Source: Siphonodentalium dalli (taxonomy: Eukaryota; Mollusca; Scaphopoda; Gadilida; Siphonodentaliidae). From it: 64,000 nucleotides of DNA. Every line of letters starts with the position of its first letter. Positions within the stretch are counted from its first letter, which is position 1. Below are positions 1 to 11,698 of the stretch, one piece after another. The stretch spans positions 173,360,310 through 173,424,309 of the forward strand of contig CP136064.1 of assembly GCA_032622095.1 (NCBI GenBank). Direction: 5' to 3'. Below the pieces are notes generated by a model, which was not told where the DNA came from, made no database searches, and saw only the letters and a list, made by a program, of their open reading frames with translations. The translations under genes and the position numbers were made by a program.

Positions 1-595
1 TAAACCACACATTATATCTGAAAAAGAACATTCAGAGTTTTGTTTGGCTAACAAAGCGGTAGTCAAAATTTCATAATCAAAATCACGTTTGTTACATAGT
101 TTAAACCCCCTTTCCATTAATGTATATACTCATGTCTTCCAAATTTTAAGCTGTGCACGAACAATTTTCAAAATTATATGTGTGGCTTTACATGTAATTG
201 GTACTTCGTGAAAATGAAAACTTTCGACTTGGGAGATTTTCGGGGCGAAAGTTTGTCTTTCTTGCTGACCTATAACTTCGTAACAAAACAAATTTAGCCT
301 ATAATATTATGCTACCTTTGAATATATGTAAATTGGCGAAAAGGACGCTACATAAGCATCATGGCTTGTTGTCTTTTTCGTATTGTTAAATTATACAGTA
401 TGTCTTGCTGATATACATGTATATATATGCTATTCTGTTTCCGTTCGGAATGATATACTATTTCAACTAGGTAAAACAATGCATATACCCAGAAAACTAA
501 TAACTTGTTGTTGATATAAACAGGAATAAGTTATCTCAATTACAAGGAATTTATAACGTGTATGCAACCTGGTAGACGATGGTGTCTATGGTGTA
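1..595. other. Non-coding sequence, nothing recognised
   Basis: AT-rich sequence without a supportable ORF, RNA gene or clear repeat. It ends at the left tip of the TIR element at 596. Confidence 0.5.
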
Positions 596-993
596 CACTA
601 GAGACCTTTCGCAAAAATCACGATTACGATTACGGATAGGATATATTGTCCTATTAAGGTGGACACCACCACAACTTATGGTTAATTGGTGAGGCGGCAT
701 ATGCCCCACTATATTCAGTTACACATATATTTGATGGAAAAAAGTAATGTGTGTCTCTTTCAGACCACATGTTCCTATCTGTGTGTGAAACACCACACGG
801 ATAATGTTAGAGCGTCCCCAAGCAGGACCGATGGCACACCCTTGACACATCTGCACATAATTAAACTGCGTGGGGTATATTTCGTCTCACATAAGAACCC
901 CCGTACGTAACGATCGATTTTTTTTGCCGTATACTGGCAGGATATTGTCCTTATCATTAATCGTAATCATGATTTTGCGAAAGGTCTCTAGTG
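596..993. mobile_element. 398-bp MITE with CACTA-type terminal inverted repeats
   Basis: The left end CACTAGAGACCTTTCGCAAA is matched in reverse complement at the right end, which closes with GGTCTCTAGTG. Similarity continues inward for about 55 bases, including an ATTACGATTA block. There is no coding capacity; the short ORFs inside are incidental. CACTA tips suggest an EnSpm/CACTA-type element, but I see no convincing 3-bp target duplication (GTA on the left, AGG on the right), so the family is tentative. Confidence 0.65.
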
Positions 994-1081
994 AGGTTAC
1001 AACACAACTGAACGGTGATTACGAACGGATCAGCCGAATGCGGTACTGATACTCTTATAAGGCGAATTCGTAGTTGTCTAA

Positions 1082-1360
1082 GTGTACGTGCACACGATGG
1101 CAAGTTTCCTGGTATTTTTTGCTGGCATTTCATCGTAGAAAACCACACGGTGCCATAATATGAACGGGTACGTGCGTATAAAATGCATCAAATCCAAATC
1201 TAACGACACGAGAAGCAACATTTCTGTGCATGGTTCCACGTGAATCACAGAGCTACTAACATTTACCTTCAAATATAGGGCATGCTGTTTACAGGCAAAT
1301 TTCGGTGGCATCGCTACATGTGGAACTATAGAGATTTTACTTCTCACGTAGTTATCTGTT
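1082..1360 (+). mobile_element. Decayed, right-truncated copy of the Harbinger-like MITE
   Basis: The left tip GTGTACGTGCACAC follows TAA and resembles the GGGTACGTTCATAC tip of the intact copies at 2712 and 31476. The blocks GAAAACCACACGGTGCCATA and CAGGCAAATTTCGGTGGCAT are shared with those copies. The right terminus cannot be found. Short ORFs here occur in repeat sequence and are not genes. Confidence 0.6.
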
Positions 1361-2711
1361 ATTACAGATTCATTTTATAAGCATGTATGCGTTCTTTTTC
1401 TGGCACATTATAGCTGTCTGTACATATCGAAATGCCAGGCCAATTTGTGCTCGAGGATTTGTGCATGTGTACAATAGCATACACTGTATTTGGGTAATAA
1501 TCAGCACACCTCTTTACCAGTTTGTATAAAGATTGATATCCAATATGATGTGATGGACTGCATACTGGAAATTCGGTGGCACAGAGTGATTCTCATTTGA
1601 GTGGTAATATATATTAACGAATTTAGATACGGAGTGTGTGGATTGTAACTTCTCACGCCAGACCATGTGACCCTATACACGCTCGTTGTTTATAAGGGAC
1701 TGCGAGTCAGTAGACACGGGTGTAATTTTATTTTAAACAACATTTTGCTTAATACGTGACTTTGAATGAATGACATGTTAGCCAAAGCTTCCTTTAATAA
1801 CAGCTGAATGCTGTTTGAGACATGAACATTGGATTCACGCTGGATTAAAGTCTTTCTATATAATCAACATGCAGTTATGGGGGCATAAAACGTTTTAGTG
1901 TCAATAATTTTGTATTGTTTTAATTATGTTTTATTGAACTGGTATTACAAGTAACATTAACGACGTCTAACCCCATTCCCATGATGCACATGAATATGTA
2001 CGTAATACACAGTAGCTTATGGTGCACACATAGAAACCCAACACTCCGTATAATCGCTACAATCTCATACTTTTTTTTTCGAGTTGCATAATTATACTCC
2101 TTGAAACAACCAATGTAAGAGCAGATTTTGTTTGGTTGTGAAATCCATTTTCGCCCACCGACTGTACATAATACACTGTTCCTGTGCCGCGCCTATATTG
2201 TAGATCTAATTAACGCTCCCAAACGTGCTAAAGACGTCTTTATATATCACGTCAGCTTCATTGTCTTCAATGTAAACACGGAAATAATTTCTGCTGGCCT
2301 CTCGTCGGAGGTTTAATTAATCGTCTTCCTGGTATGAGCTATATCCAAAGTCAACATTGGATGTGATTCGTCTAATATCACCACTTCGCGGACATGTTGT
2401 GCATCGTGTTTGATAATTTGGCGACGGCCTGTCCCGGCCGATCAGGGACGCGGCTATTATAGGGTTTCCGTATATATGATTTCCAATTTGAAATTTCCAA
2501 CTGTACCATTTAAACCAAACCAAACTCTAAAGTTCGATAAATTCTAATTGCAACCATTGTATTGGTTAGAATGTTCCAACTGGCACCTCAATATTTGAAT
2601 GCATGAAAGCTTTATTTTCAGCCAGTACTGTTTACATGTGACATGAGAAAAATATTTACACAAAGAACATTCGCAGTTCACAGAAAAAAACAACAGATTG
2701 TTCAGCTATAA
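1361..2711. other. Intergenic sequence without recognised features
   Basis: No ORF with family features, RNA gene or clear repeat pair was found. Short ORFs at 2128-2316 and 2317-2523 have no recognisable motif and look incidental. Confidence 0.4.
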
Positions 2712-3692
2712 GGGTACGTTCATACGCTGGCAATTTTGCACGGTATGTTTTTGCGGGCATTTCGTCATAGAAAACCACATGGTGCCAGAATATGAACGGA
2801 AACGTGCACATAACATGCATCTTTACTAAAGCGAAAGACATGAGAAGTGACATGTATCTTATTCCACTTGTAACAGTGCTACAGGAATTTGCCTTCAAAT
2901 ACCTGTATGATCAGGGGGGGGTCGGAAAAACAATTCAGGCACGTATGGCATTTTTTCCCTATCGATCATTTTTTGTACCCACCCACCCCCACCGCCAAAT
3001 TTTTTTCCGTTTTCGGCAGTTTTTTCCGACCATTTTTTGACACCCACCCCCCCCCCTTTTAACACTAAAACAGAGATTTGCGGGGGGAAATTCACTGTAA
3101 ACAGCTGTATATCAATTTATGTGCATACTATTTATCATGGATGTTAACATGGACATGTAAATAGGAATGAGTAATTTTGAGGTCATTCGGCCAAAAAAAC
3201 ATGGCTGCCAGCGGCCATCTTGGATTTCAAAATTTGCAACAAAATACAACGCGATAACTGCCTGCAGTCAGTTTACCAGTTAGAATTACATTATTTCTCT
3301 CATTCAAACTGATTCAAAGTGGTTTTGAAGCCCAACTCATTGCCAAAACACTAAAAACAAGCAGGAATTTATTTTTTTAGTTGCGGAAAAAATTGCTTGT
3401 TGGTGGCTTTGACCACCCACCCACCCCGGCATACGTGCCGGAAGAAATTTTTTCACCCCCCCCCCCCCCCCCCTGGTATGATTAATTTTTGCTAGATAAT
3501 TGCACGATTTTTACAGGCAAATTCCAGTAGCATCGTTACTAGTGGAACTACGGAGATTTTATTTCGCATGTAGTTAGCTATGACACAGGTGCACCGTATG
3601 TGTTTTTTTCCATTCATATTATGGCCCCATATCGTTTTCTACGACAAAATGCCTGCAAACCATACCGTACTTGACAGTGTATGAACGTACCC
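2712..3692. mobile_element. PIF/Harbinger-like MITE, interrupted by a nested insertion
   Basis: The tips GGGTACGTTCATAC and GTATGAACGTACCC form inverted repeats, directly flanked on both sides by TAA (2709-2711 and 3693-3695). A 3-bp TWA duplication with GG-starting TIRs is typical of PIF/Harbinger elements. Without the nested insertion at 2912-3475 the element is ~410 bp, close to the 421-bp intact copy at 31476-31896. It is non-autonomous, with no transposase. Confidence 0.75.
2912..3475. mobile_element. hAT-like MITE with G-rich tips, nested in the Harbinger-like MITE
   Basis: The element starts CAGGGGGGG and ends CCCCCCCTG. It is flanked by a 7-bp direct repeat GTATGAT (2905-2911 and 3476-3482), and removing it restores the host MITE. 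CAGGG tips with a 7-8 bp duplication fit hAT-type elements. A diverged, inverted copy lies at 18237-18737. The long G and C runs may be inaccurately sequenced. Confidence 0.7.
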
Positions 3693-4450
3693 TAAATGGC
3701 GACATGCACATGGAATACAGTGGACTTATATATAAACATGCAACATTAAATAACACAAACACGTGTAAAGCTACAACTACGAATACAACATGTCGATCAC
3801 CTAAACGCAAGATTGCGAACATTCACAATCATTCGCCGAACCTTTTAAAAACAATAACAGCCTATACAGTACGTTGTACTTAATTGCTGAAAACCCCAAT
3901 ATATGAATGAATGGGAGTCAATATGGTATGTCGCCTGGTTATATTATCTCAACATATATACCGCCAAATGAAGAATAAATCTTTATACTTTTGGAACTAA
4001 TGGCAGAATGTGTTAATGGGTGAATGGATTATTCGTTTCGAAATTAGAGTTTAAAGATCCACTGTCCGATTTGTTACCAAACTAGTCAAACTTATATCTA
4101 CAGCAATGCTCACAAAAGCGTTCATCTGTTTTACGTATAGACTACGAGCACAAAATATCATAAGTGAGAACTCTCCGTATTATATTCTCTTTAAGTCTGC
4201 GTTTTTTTTAAATCGAAAGAATGGACGTTCTTTATCAGAAACGATAATTGGAATTTGTATTAGTATAAACCTCATACCCATGGGCACATTGGCACCATTT
4301 AATTATTTTGTTCTGGTATAAACTAACCAATGGTAAGTGTATGGTTTAAAATCGGACAGTAGATTTATGTGAAGATTATAGATTTGAAATTACAATGTGG
4401 ATTTAACAAGACAATAAGTGCGGAAATTGATCACGTTTTTACTGAAAACT
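3693..4450. other. Intergenic sequence without recognised features
   Basis: No supportable gene. The 71-codon ORF at 4106-4321 has no recognisable motif and I do not regard it as a gene. Confidence 0.4.
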
Positions 4451-4454
4451 CCAG

Positions 4455-4605
4455 ACCGAATTCGTCATCTCCGGTTTAAACCTAGTCTACGTAAAGCTCT
4501 AGGTTTAAACCGCCGTTTGACAGCTATATACGTGCATGGTTTAAATCAGAGACCACGGGTCTAAGTGACGAATTCGTCATCTCTGGTTTAAACCTGGTCA
4601 GCCAG
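4455..4605. repeat. Module of GAATTCGTCATCTC-GGTTTAAACC repeats, left of the minisatellite
   Basis: The sequence GAATTCGTCATCTCCGG followed by TTTAAACC occurs near 4459 and, with small changes, near 4571. GGTTTAAACC is itself palindromic. Reverse-complement versions lie on the other side of the minisatellite near 5570 and 5630, so the modules bracket it in inverted orientation. Confidence 0.6.
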
Positions 4606-4912
4606 TCCATGTTTTGGCAGTATAGTGTCTCTGTGTCGTCTAGCCTTATTAATCGTACCGCCTAATGCGGACGGCCGCGTTCTATCGACAGCAGAAATCG
4701 ATAATTATTAATTTGATTGGAAATTTATAATCTAGAAGGGCTCATTCCTGTTAAGTGTGTGCGGGTCTAGACCTGAGATGACGAATCCGTGTTTACTGGA
4801 CAGCGGTTTACATTGGACGGCTTTGTATTATCATTTCACCATTGATTCATTCTCACACAAGCGTGCGAGCTCTTGTTCGCGTTAATTGAGGCCGTGGCAA
4901 TAAATCATTCTA

Positions 4913-5456
4913 CTGGCCTGCTTGTGGTCCTCCCGGTTACTGGCCTGTTTGTTGTCCGCCCGGTTACTGGCCTGTTTGTTGTCCGCCCGGTTACTGGCCT
5001 GTTTGTTGTCCGCCCGGTTACTGGCCTGATTGTGGTCCACCCGGTTACTGGCCTGATTGTGGTCCGCCCGGTTACTGGCCTGATTGTGGTCCGCCCGGTT
5101 ACTGGTCTGTTTGTTGTCCGCCCGGTTACTGGCCTGATTGTGGTCCGCCCGGTTACTGGCCTGATTGTGGTTCGCCCGGTTACTGGCCTGCTTGTGGTCC
5201 GCCCGGTTACTGGCCTGATTGTGGTACGCCCGGTTACTGGCCTGTTTGTTGTCCGCCCGGTTACTGGCCTGTTTGTGGTCCGCCCGGTTACTGGCCTGAT
5301 TGTAGTCCGCCCGGTTACTGGCCTGATTGTGGTCCGCCAGGTTACTGGCCTGATTGTGGTCCGCCCGGTTACTGGCCTGATTGTGGTCCGCCCGGTTACT
5401 GGCCTGATTGTGGTCCGCCCGGTTACTGGCCTGATTGTGGTCCACCCGGTTACTGG
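4913..5456. repeat. 27-bp minisatellite, about 20 copies
   Basis: Tandem units of CCCGGTTACTGGCCTGATTG followed by TGGTCCG (27 bp), with point variants such as GTTTGTTGTCC for GATTGTGGTCC. Because 27 is a multiple of three, several frames stay open on both strands and give 9-residue repeats (RPVTGLIVV on +, NQASNRADH on -). These ORFs follow from the unit length; there is no upstream gene structure, so I do not call a protein. No length-changing indel is evident between units, which suggests recent homogenisation. Confidence 0.9.
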
Positions 5457-5559
5457 GTAGTTTGATAGAATGTTCATCTCACCGAATCATGCGTCTAGTC
5501 ACTGAATGACAACAGACACACAATTAGACCTGGTTTGCCCGGGCCGTCAATATAGGTTT

Positions 5560-5700
5560 AAACTCGAAGGTTTAAACCGGAGATGACGAATCCGGCCGAT
5601 TTGTCTGGGCCGTCAATATCGGTTTAAACTCGGAGGTTGAAACTGAAGATATCGAATCCGGTCATAGTGTCGAGTTTAAACTATAACGTTTGAGTTGCCG
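5560..5700. repeat. Inverted counterpart of the module at 4455-4605
   Basis: GGTTTAAACCGGAGATGACG followed by AATCCGG near 5570 and a diverged copy near 5630 are reverse complements of the modules left of the minisatellite. The whole 4.45-5.70 kb block is therefore an inverted-repeat unit around a tandem array. Confidence 0.55.
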
Positions 5701-5801
5701 CGGGAATTCGAAATTTAGAGCATAAACACCGGTTGATCTTATCAATGCCATAGTAACTAACCATACCTAAATTAAAATTACCAACAAACACAGCAACAGT
5801 A

Positions 5802-5901
5802 ACATATGTCCCCAGAACAATAATTGACACCAACCCCAATAACTCTTAATCCTATAGAATTAAGTATCATTGGGGTGGGGTAATTTTTGCTGGGGACATG
5901 T
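5802..5901. repeat. Imperfect 100-bp hairpin
   Basis: ACATATGTCCCCAG at the left end pairs with CTGGGGACATGT at the right end. The inner ACCCCAATAACTCTTAAT pairs with ATTAAGTATCATTGGGGT. Probably a small fold-back MITE; no coding sequence. Confidence 0.6.
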
Positions 5902-6498
5902 AGTATAGAAGGCATAAGGTTTAAATAACATCGCCGTATAGGGCGTGACGATAATATGACCTTTTTATCCATGACCACAATATAAGATCCCCTGTGTTAA
6001 TAGCCATGTTTAAATCTCATGTAAACCTCGATCGACAGCGAACTATAAAACGGACCACATATCCGTATTACACAGGAATTATACTCATGCAAACCATAAA
6101 TACGCTGCTCAATGTTTCAGAATAGTTAAGCAACTATTGAACGAACCCCCATGCAGAATTCATATAATATAATATTATAGTCCTGACGTTAGAAAATCAA
6201 CGCAGGGGATTTGGGTTTATCAAATGTCCATATAGGTTTTTTGTGTAATATGTGTTGTGTATATATACGCTCTGTCGCTGTTTATAAGTTTTATGCGTAT
6301 TTGATGTGATATTTTATACATGATGTAATACTATATTTGTTACAATTCAATTTATTGTTAAACTGAGCATGTACAAGTTATATATGTGTATGGCAAGTAT
6401 GATGTGCATGACATTAAAAATCATATTGATATTGGTATTTCAACTGCTTTCATCATGCCCCATGACTCTACATTCGATCAATATGTGTGTGACGTAGA

Positions 6499-6995
6499 CA
6501 CGGTGGGGAATCACATGGTTCCGAGGTTGGTGAGTACCACGGATTCAAAATGTGCAAACGCACAAAATCATAATATACGAGGAACTGACACACAACATAT
6601 AATAATAGCAGTTTGACTGTTACGAGCATATGCTGGTTTATTTTATTTTTGAAACAAGTTGATACCTTATTTGCTCGGAAATACTTAGTGGTTTTCTATA
6701 ACATTCTGACCAAGGTTGCCAGTCGGAGGTGCGTGGAATACACCAGTCCACACATCTTGGAAAATCCTTCGACAACTTTGGTCAGAATGTTAGAGCAAAC
6801 AAATGTGAATTTGGACATAAATGAGGTATCAGCTTGTTTGAAAAATAGTCTGCTCGTAGCATTCAAAATATTATGTAATATGTCATATCTTAGTTTATTA
6901 CCCCTTTTCCTCGCTTCTGGTCGCGTTTTAGATCGCCTCGGTCAATTTGAATGCGTGATCCTCATCAACTCGAAACCACGCGATTCCCCACCGTG
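6499..6995. mobile_element. 497-bp TIR element with a 5-bp target duplication
   Basis: The left end CACGGTGGGGAATCACATGG is matched inverted at the right end (ATTCCCCACCGTG), with similarity over ~37 bp. A perfect GTAGA direct repeat flanks it (6494-6498 and 6996-7000). Inside, TAACATTCTGACCAAGGTTG (6699) pairs with CAACTTTGGTCAGAATGTTA (6774). The 128-codon ORF at 6613-6999 runs through the element and its right TIR, so it is not a real gene. Confidence 0.75.
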
Positions 6996-7274
6996 GTAGA
7001 AAGGATACGACTTTTCGCTATAGAAGTAGTATGGTTTGTTCTATGATTATTATATATGTGATTTATCGAATCTCGATCGATTAGTCTATGGCCGCCCACC
7101 TAAGACACGCACAGTTCTTACATCTACCGCGTTTATTCACCTGGGTCAACAATATGTGGCATCGGTTCGTGTCATTGTGTGTTTTATATTGTCATATAAA
7201 ACTCATGATCCAATTGGTAGTTGACCAATTACAGAACACATGATTTAGTGTAACACAAACTGGCTGTGTATACA

Positions 7275-7412
7275 TGGGGGGGGGGGTAATAAAACAATTT
7301 GCAGGAAGGTATGCCGGGGTGGGTGGGTCGGTGGGTGGCCCGATGGGCAAAAAACGCGTTTTTAACAACCTCGTGCAATTTTTTTTACTAAAGACCTTTT
7401 TTGCCCTTATTT
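7275..7412. repeat. Fragment of the G-rich MITE family
   Basis: A G run followed by TTGCAGGAAGGTATGCCGGG and GGTGGGTGGGTCGG resembles one end of the hAT-like G-rich elements. No second end or target duplication could be found. Confidence 0.45.
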
Positions 7413-7429
7413 GACATTTGTAACAGTTT

Positions 7430-7920
7430 AAAGATACGGTTGGCCTTGACGGTGGGTATCCGGTGAAAATATTTCCACCCGTCAAAAACCGCCACAAACA
7501 GAAAGAACAACAAAATGTAGACAGACTTTGTCCGTATACAAATAAGAAATATCGCATAAACAGTATGTTATTGTCATATTTTTGACCATTGTTGTGTAAA
7601 CAAAAGCCTAAAAAGTTACTTTTCTGGTGTTTGTTTATATTATGATGGTAAACATAAAGAGCGTTTTTTGTGGGTGAATTCCTGATATGGAACGAATAAA
7701 GAGCGTTTATGCAATTTGCGTGTGATTAGCCAGCAGCATTGTGTTGTCTTCTGTAACACAATCAGGCTCTTGCATAGGTAAAATATAGTAAATCTTTATG
7801 ATAACATGCTGTTTACGCGATGGTCATGGTATATTTGAACGAAACTGTATGCGTTTTAATGTTTTTCTGTTTACGGTGATTGGAACAAATATGAATATTT
7901 TCGACAACTAAGGCCTCACG
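7430..7920 (+). repeat. Dispersed repeat, second copy at 36950-37475
   Basis: The two copies share GTCAAAAAC-GCCA-AAACAGAAAGAA, GACAGACTTTGT-C-TATACAAAT, AACATAAAGAGCGTT (twice in each) and AACAAATATGAATAT in the same order. There is no coding capacity and the termini are unclear. The 36.9-kb copy ends just before an exon of the cadherin-like gene. Confidence 0.7.
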
Positions 7921-8092
7921 TGCCTTTAAAACATATTATTAGAATTTATAACAGCAAAAACACCATATTTATCTTACTGGGACCTCATATGGGCCCCAGT
8001 GGAGATGGCATTAAGCTATGCCATGTTGCATACGGGACGGTGGGGTGAAAACATTCCTTCCCGATACCCTTCGGAAAGAAGCTTCAAGAAAT

Positions 8093-8650
8093 GTAAAACT
8101 GAAATAAATAAACTTGTCTTGCTGTAACTAAAGCCTAGATCATTTTGTGCATGGAAAAAGAGCGAGCAACTGTCTCAAACATTAATGTGACTATCAATGG
8201 CTTGAATATGACTGTCATCACACTGTTCATCGGTGCATCAAACCAATCAGTGAATTATTTGCATGTCTATCAACTCATATGATCTGCTACTCAACTAAAA
8301 TATCCAAGTCTGGAATAGTGACTGTTTGTCATTTATTATAACAGACGTTGCTCCAGTATACTAACAAAAGTTTGAAGGCATAATGCTAGATAATGGGCTG
8401 ATTGACAGACTAATCGGGAAATGGTTAGAAATTATGGAATTGTGTGTATCGTGTACAATGACCTAATTTTGCATATATAAATAAACTTGTCCTGACGTGG
8501 CTAATACCTAGATCATTTAATTCTGTGCATGGAAAAAGAGCGAGCAACTGTCTCAAACATTAATGTGACTATCAATGGGTAGAAAATAGCTGTCATCAGT
8601 GCATCAAGCCAATCAGTGAATTATTTGCGTGTCTATCAACTCATATGTAC
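8093..8650 (+). repeat. Two ~190-bp direct repeats, period ~370 bp
   Basis: The sequence around AAAGAGCGAGCAACTGTCTC, running to ATCAACTCATATG, occurs at 8100-8282 and again at 8470-8647 with scattered substitutions. The spacer GATAATGGGCTGATTGACAG (8390) also recurs at 13920. The repeated material therefore lies on both sides of the 9525-13890 element. Confidence 0.7.
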
Positions 8651-8694
8651 GGAAGCGTATTGGGGACATAGTGACAAAATCAAGAAATCAGAAA

Positions 8695-8780
8695 GTCGAA
8701 ATTTTAACTTTAATCTCGAAATTTTAACTTTTTTCTCGAAATTTTTACTTTTTTCTCGAAATTTTAACTTTTTTCTCGAT
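8695..8780 (+). repeat. 20-bp tandem repeat, about 4 copies
   Basis: Four near-identical units of TCGAAATTTTAACTTTTTTC lie just upstream of the integrase-like fragment. Confidence 0.8.
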
Positions 8781-8820
8781 ATATATGGGGTTCAAGTACA
8801 GTTCACATCATACTCTAAAA

Positions 8821-9069
8821 ATGTCAGCGAAAGCGAGGGAGGAACTTGTCAGATTTTACTTCACTCTTGGTTTGAGTTTCAGTGAGATTGCCGTCACCCT
8901 TGCGCATAGACATGCAATCGTTGTAAGCGAGCGGCATTTGAAAGGGATAACTAAGCGGATGCGATTATATCGGCGAAAATACGGATCGGACATTCTCAAC
9001 GTTGCCACATACATCCAGAGGCAAATCGACCTATCACTACCTATATATACGAGCGCCTGCGGCGCATAA
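8821..9069 (+). pseudogene. N-terminal fragment of an integrase-core transposon protein
   Basis: The 83-codon ORF from ATG 8821 reads as a helix-turn-helix leader (LVRFYFTLGLSFSEIAVTLA, ERHLKGITKRMRLYRRKYGS, TYIQRQIDLS). That pattern is typical of the region before the rve integrase core in proteins from animal transposons: a helix, a 'LG-S--EI---L' turn, then 'S-RHLK-I----L-RRK'. A stop at 9067-9069 ends it before any DDE core, so it is a truncated gene remnant. Assignment rests on pattern recognition; an unrelated small protein is possible. Confidence 0.5.
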
Positions 9070-10082
9070 GATACTAATTTCCTAAAGTATCCAAGTCTGT
9101 ATAGTGCTGTGACTGCTCGTCATATATATATATATATACAAACGAGTAGGATCTGTCCGGATTTTTCTCTCAGACCTCTGGACCGAGTTCAACCAAATTT
9201 GGTGTGATGACTCGGGCTACCCTGCATGGCGGATGTTATAATGGTGTTAGTTTTTCAAAATTTTGAATTAAAATAAATAAAATAATATTGGTTTTGTTAA
9301 ATTGAGCAAGGAATTCAATCTAAAAAAAAATAATTAAAACAATATATATAAATCAAAATGTTTCAATGATCAAATTATGCGTGAAGCGCCGAAATAAAGG
9401 CTCTGTCTAATATCAAGATGTGCTCAAAGTCCCACAAAGGGGCCACATGTATCTCTGATGCTGAATATCGGCTCCCGAAGAGATCCTGTTTCAGCTAGTT
9501 TATTATAATAAAAGTCAGTAGACTCACTGGGGGCCCACCGCTCCTGCTAAACCGTCCGAAATCGTATAATCGTCCAGTGCTCATCGATAAATGATAAGTT
9601 GCCCTTTCTGCAATTTTATAAAAATTAGCGTGACGGCACTTAAAATGGTAAGTATGTTCTTAAAAATCCAAATTATTCTTTCAAATTTAAATTTGATTTT
9701 TTCAATATCAACGTCTGTATATATCCGTGTCTGTTGAATTTTAATTGTAGCGCTCACGGGAGTTTATCACTTCTTTTTTGACGTTTTACCGTAACCTTCG
9801 GCGATAAAGTTTGTTTTTAGACCAGAAATGGGACAATCCAATGGGCAAACCATAGTTTTCTGGTAAGTTTGTTATCTCCGGGACACGAAAATGCAAGCAT
9901 ATACACGGACAATCTGAACAGATCAACAGGTGGCACATTAAAAGACAAGCATACGATGGCTCCAATGCGAAAAATTTATGGCTCCAGTTCGAAAACGAAC
10001 AAAATTGATAAGCTCCAGTGCGCACCCACGATAAATAATTTCGATATTGCACATAATTCTTCGAGAATTTAGTAGATTATAC

Positions 10083-10205
10083 AGGGGGGAGTCGTGCAAA
10101 AAACTTCCGACATAAGGCCTGGGGGTGGGGGGGGGTCGCAGCTCCTGAAAACACCTTTTTTTTCGGTGTTTTCTGGTGCTTGCAATTTTTTTCCTTTTGC
10201 CCTTT
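10083..10205. repeat. G-rich MITE-like fragment
   Basis: The tract CAGGGGGGAGTCGTGCAAAA, followed by a long interrupted G run and CTTTTTTTTCGGTGTTTTC, resembles the G-tipped family. The second end is not recognisable. Confidence 0.4.
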
Positions 10206-11300
10206 TTTGACCTAATTACAAGCTGTTTAGCCTATATAATGATTGTTTTTATGTGTTATGATCTAAATAACACCTGTATTGTACACATAAGATACTAGGT
10301 ACAGTTATCTGTGGTCAGGTTGGCCTCAGAATGTTTTGATTATTTGATCCCTTCTAATACTAAGTGAAATTTTTAACTGCGCTGGCCCACCTGGGTTGGA
10401 TAACCACATGGTATGTAAATATATTATAATGAACGACAAATAAACCACATATACTTCAGTAAGTAAAATAAAATATCACATTACCACTATCTGTGGTATC
10501 AAATTGAAATTCAACTCTCCAAGTCTGATGAAACTGAAATAATGTGTAAAATAAATGTAGAACATGCCTGTTCTCTAATCTATAAACATGTTTCTGGCAC
10601 AAAGTTAATAATACTATAAAAGTCAAAAGTGCTACATTGTTACATACCCAATTATTAATGAACAGACATTCACATGGATCTCTATCAGACTCAATAGCAT
10701 TTTCTTAGTAAAACATGACTGTCTTCACTTGTGAAATAATGAGATATTATTTATTTATATGCGCTATTCTACAACCATTTAGCTATTGTTAATATTAAAA
10801 TGATCCATCTAACCACGTACACTGCATAATGTAAAACAGACAAGAAACAGTTTGATAAGTGTCTAGTCTGAAATACTTGGGTAATTTTGTACCAGAAAAT
10901 GTAACCAAAGTTTCTTGTTAAACTCATTCATGTCTTAATCCAGATTATATAAAGATTTTGTAAGTCACATTGCACAACGATAATTGAAACTTCACCTGAG
11001 TTTAAATTAACTTAAAATAATTCTTCAATCAGCTTCAACGTTTTTCAAAATTCAATTTAGAGATGTCAGTTGAACGACATCGATGATAAAATGAAAATGA
11101 ATATATCTGATACATTTTGCATAGAAAGTCACTGCTACAAATTCTGACGCCATTAAATCCAATAAGATCGGAGTGGATCGTTCATAGGAAACTATATTAA
11201 TACCACCAGTCAAAACACTTATAGGGACACACTTACAATGGAAATATATAGGACATACAGTTTATGAAATACTGCATAACAAAAAGAGCTGAACTGTCTC

Positions 11301-11613
11301 AGCACAAGCAATACACTCATATGAGATTTAAAACATTTATCTAGAAAACCCCATCTGAACCTGGACAGCATATAATTTTCCGGAGTGATGTGTGTTTACA
11401 ACCTCACTTTAACTAGCAACTTAAAAAAATATATAAAGTAAACACGAGTGCATTTCATGGATAAATGCACATTAAACAAAGTCCAGTGCAAAGTCTGGAA
11501 TAAATAATTAGATAAAATATTTTTTTAAAGTTGTTTTCACTGGTTGTGTCAGCTGGTTGCGTTGAGTTTTTCAATATAAACGTTTTTAATCTCATGAGTG
11601 TATTGCTTGTGCT
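11301..11613. repeat. Inverted ~33-bp repeat with ~245-bp spacer
   Basis: AGCACAAGCAATACACTCAT at 11301 pairs with ATGAGTGTATTGCTTGTGCT ending at 11613, and similarity continues inward. This may be a small TIR element nested in the 9525-13890 element. Confidence 0.6.
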
Positions 11614-11698
11614 CATAGTTATAATTTATTAGTAATTGAGTTTAACTGGTGGCGAAAGTACACCAAAGTTGGATGATGCTTGAAAAAACAGAATGGTC

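Noticed and set aside
4913..5456. CRISPR-like array
   Set aside because: Units are contiguous with no unique spacers, and the DNA is eukaryotic.
4873..5460. ORFs of 187-195 codons on both strands with 9-residue repeats
   Set aside because: They are open in several frames because the minisatellite unit is 27 bp. There is no gene context or codon bias favouring one frame.
6613..6999. 128-codon ORF
   Set aside because: Runs through a TIR element including its right terminus; no recognisable domain.
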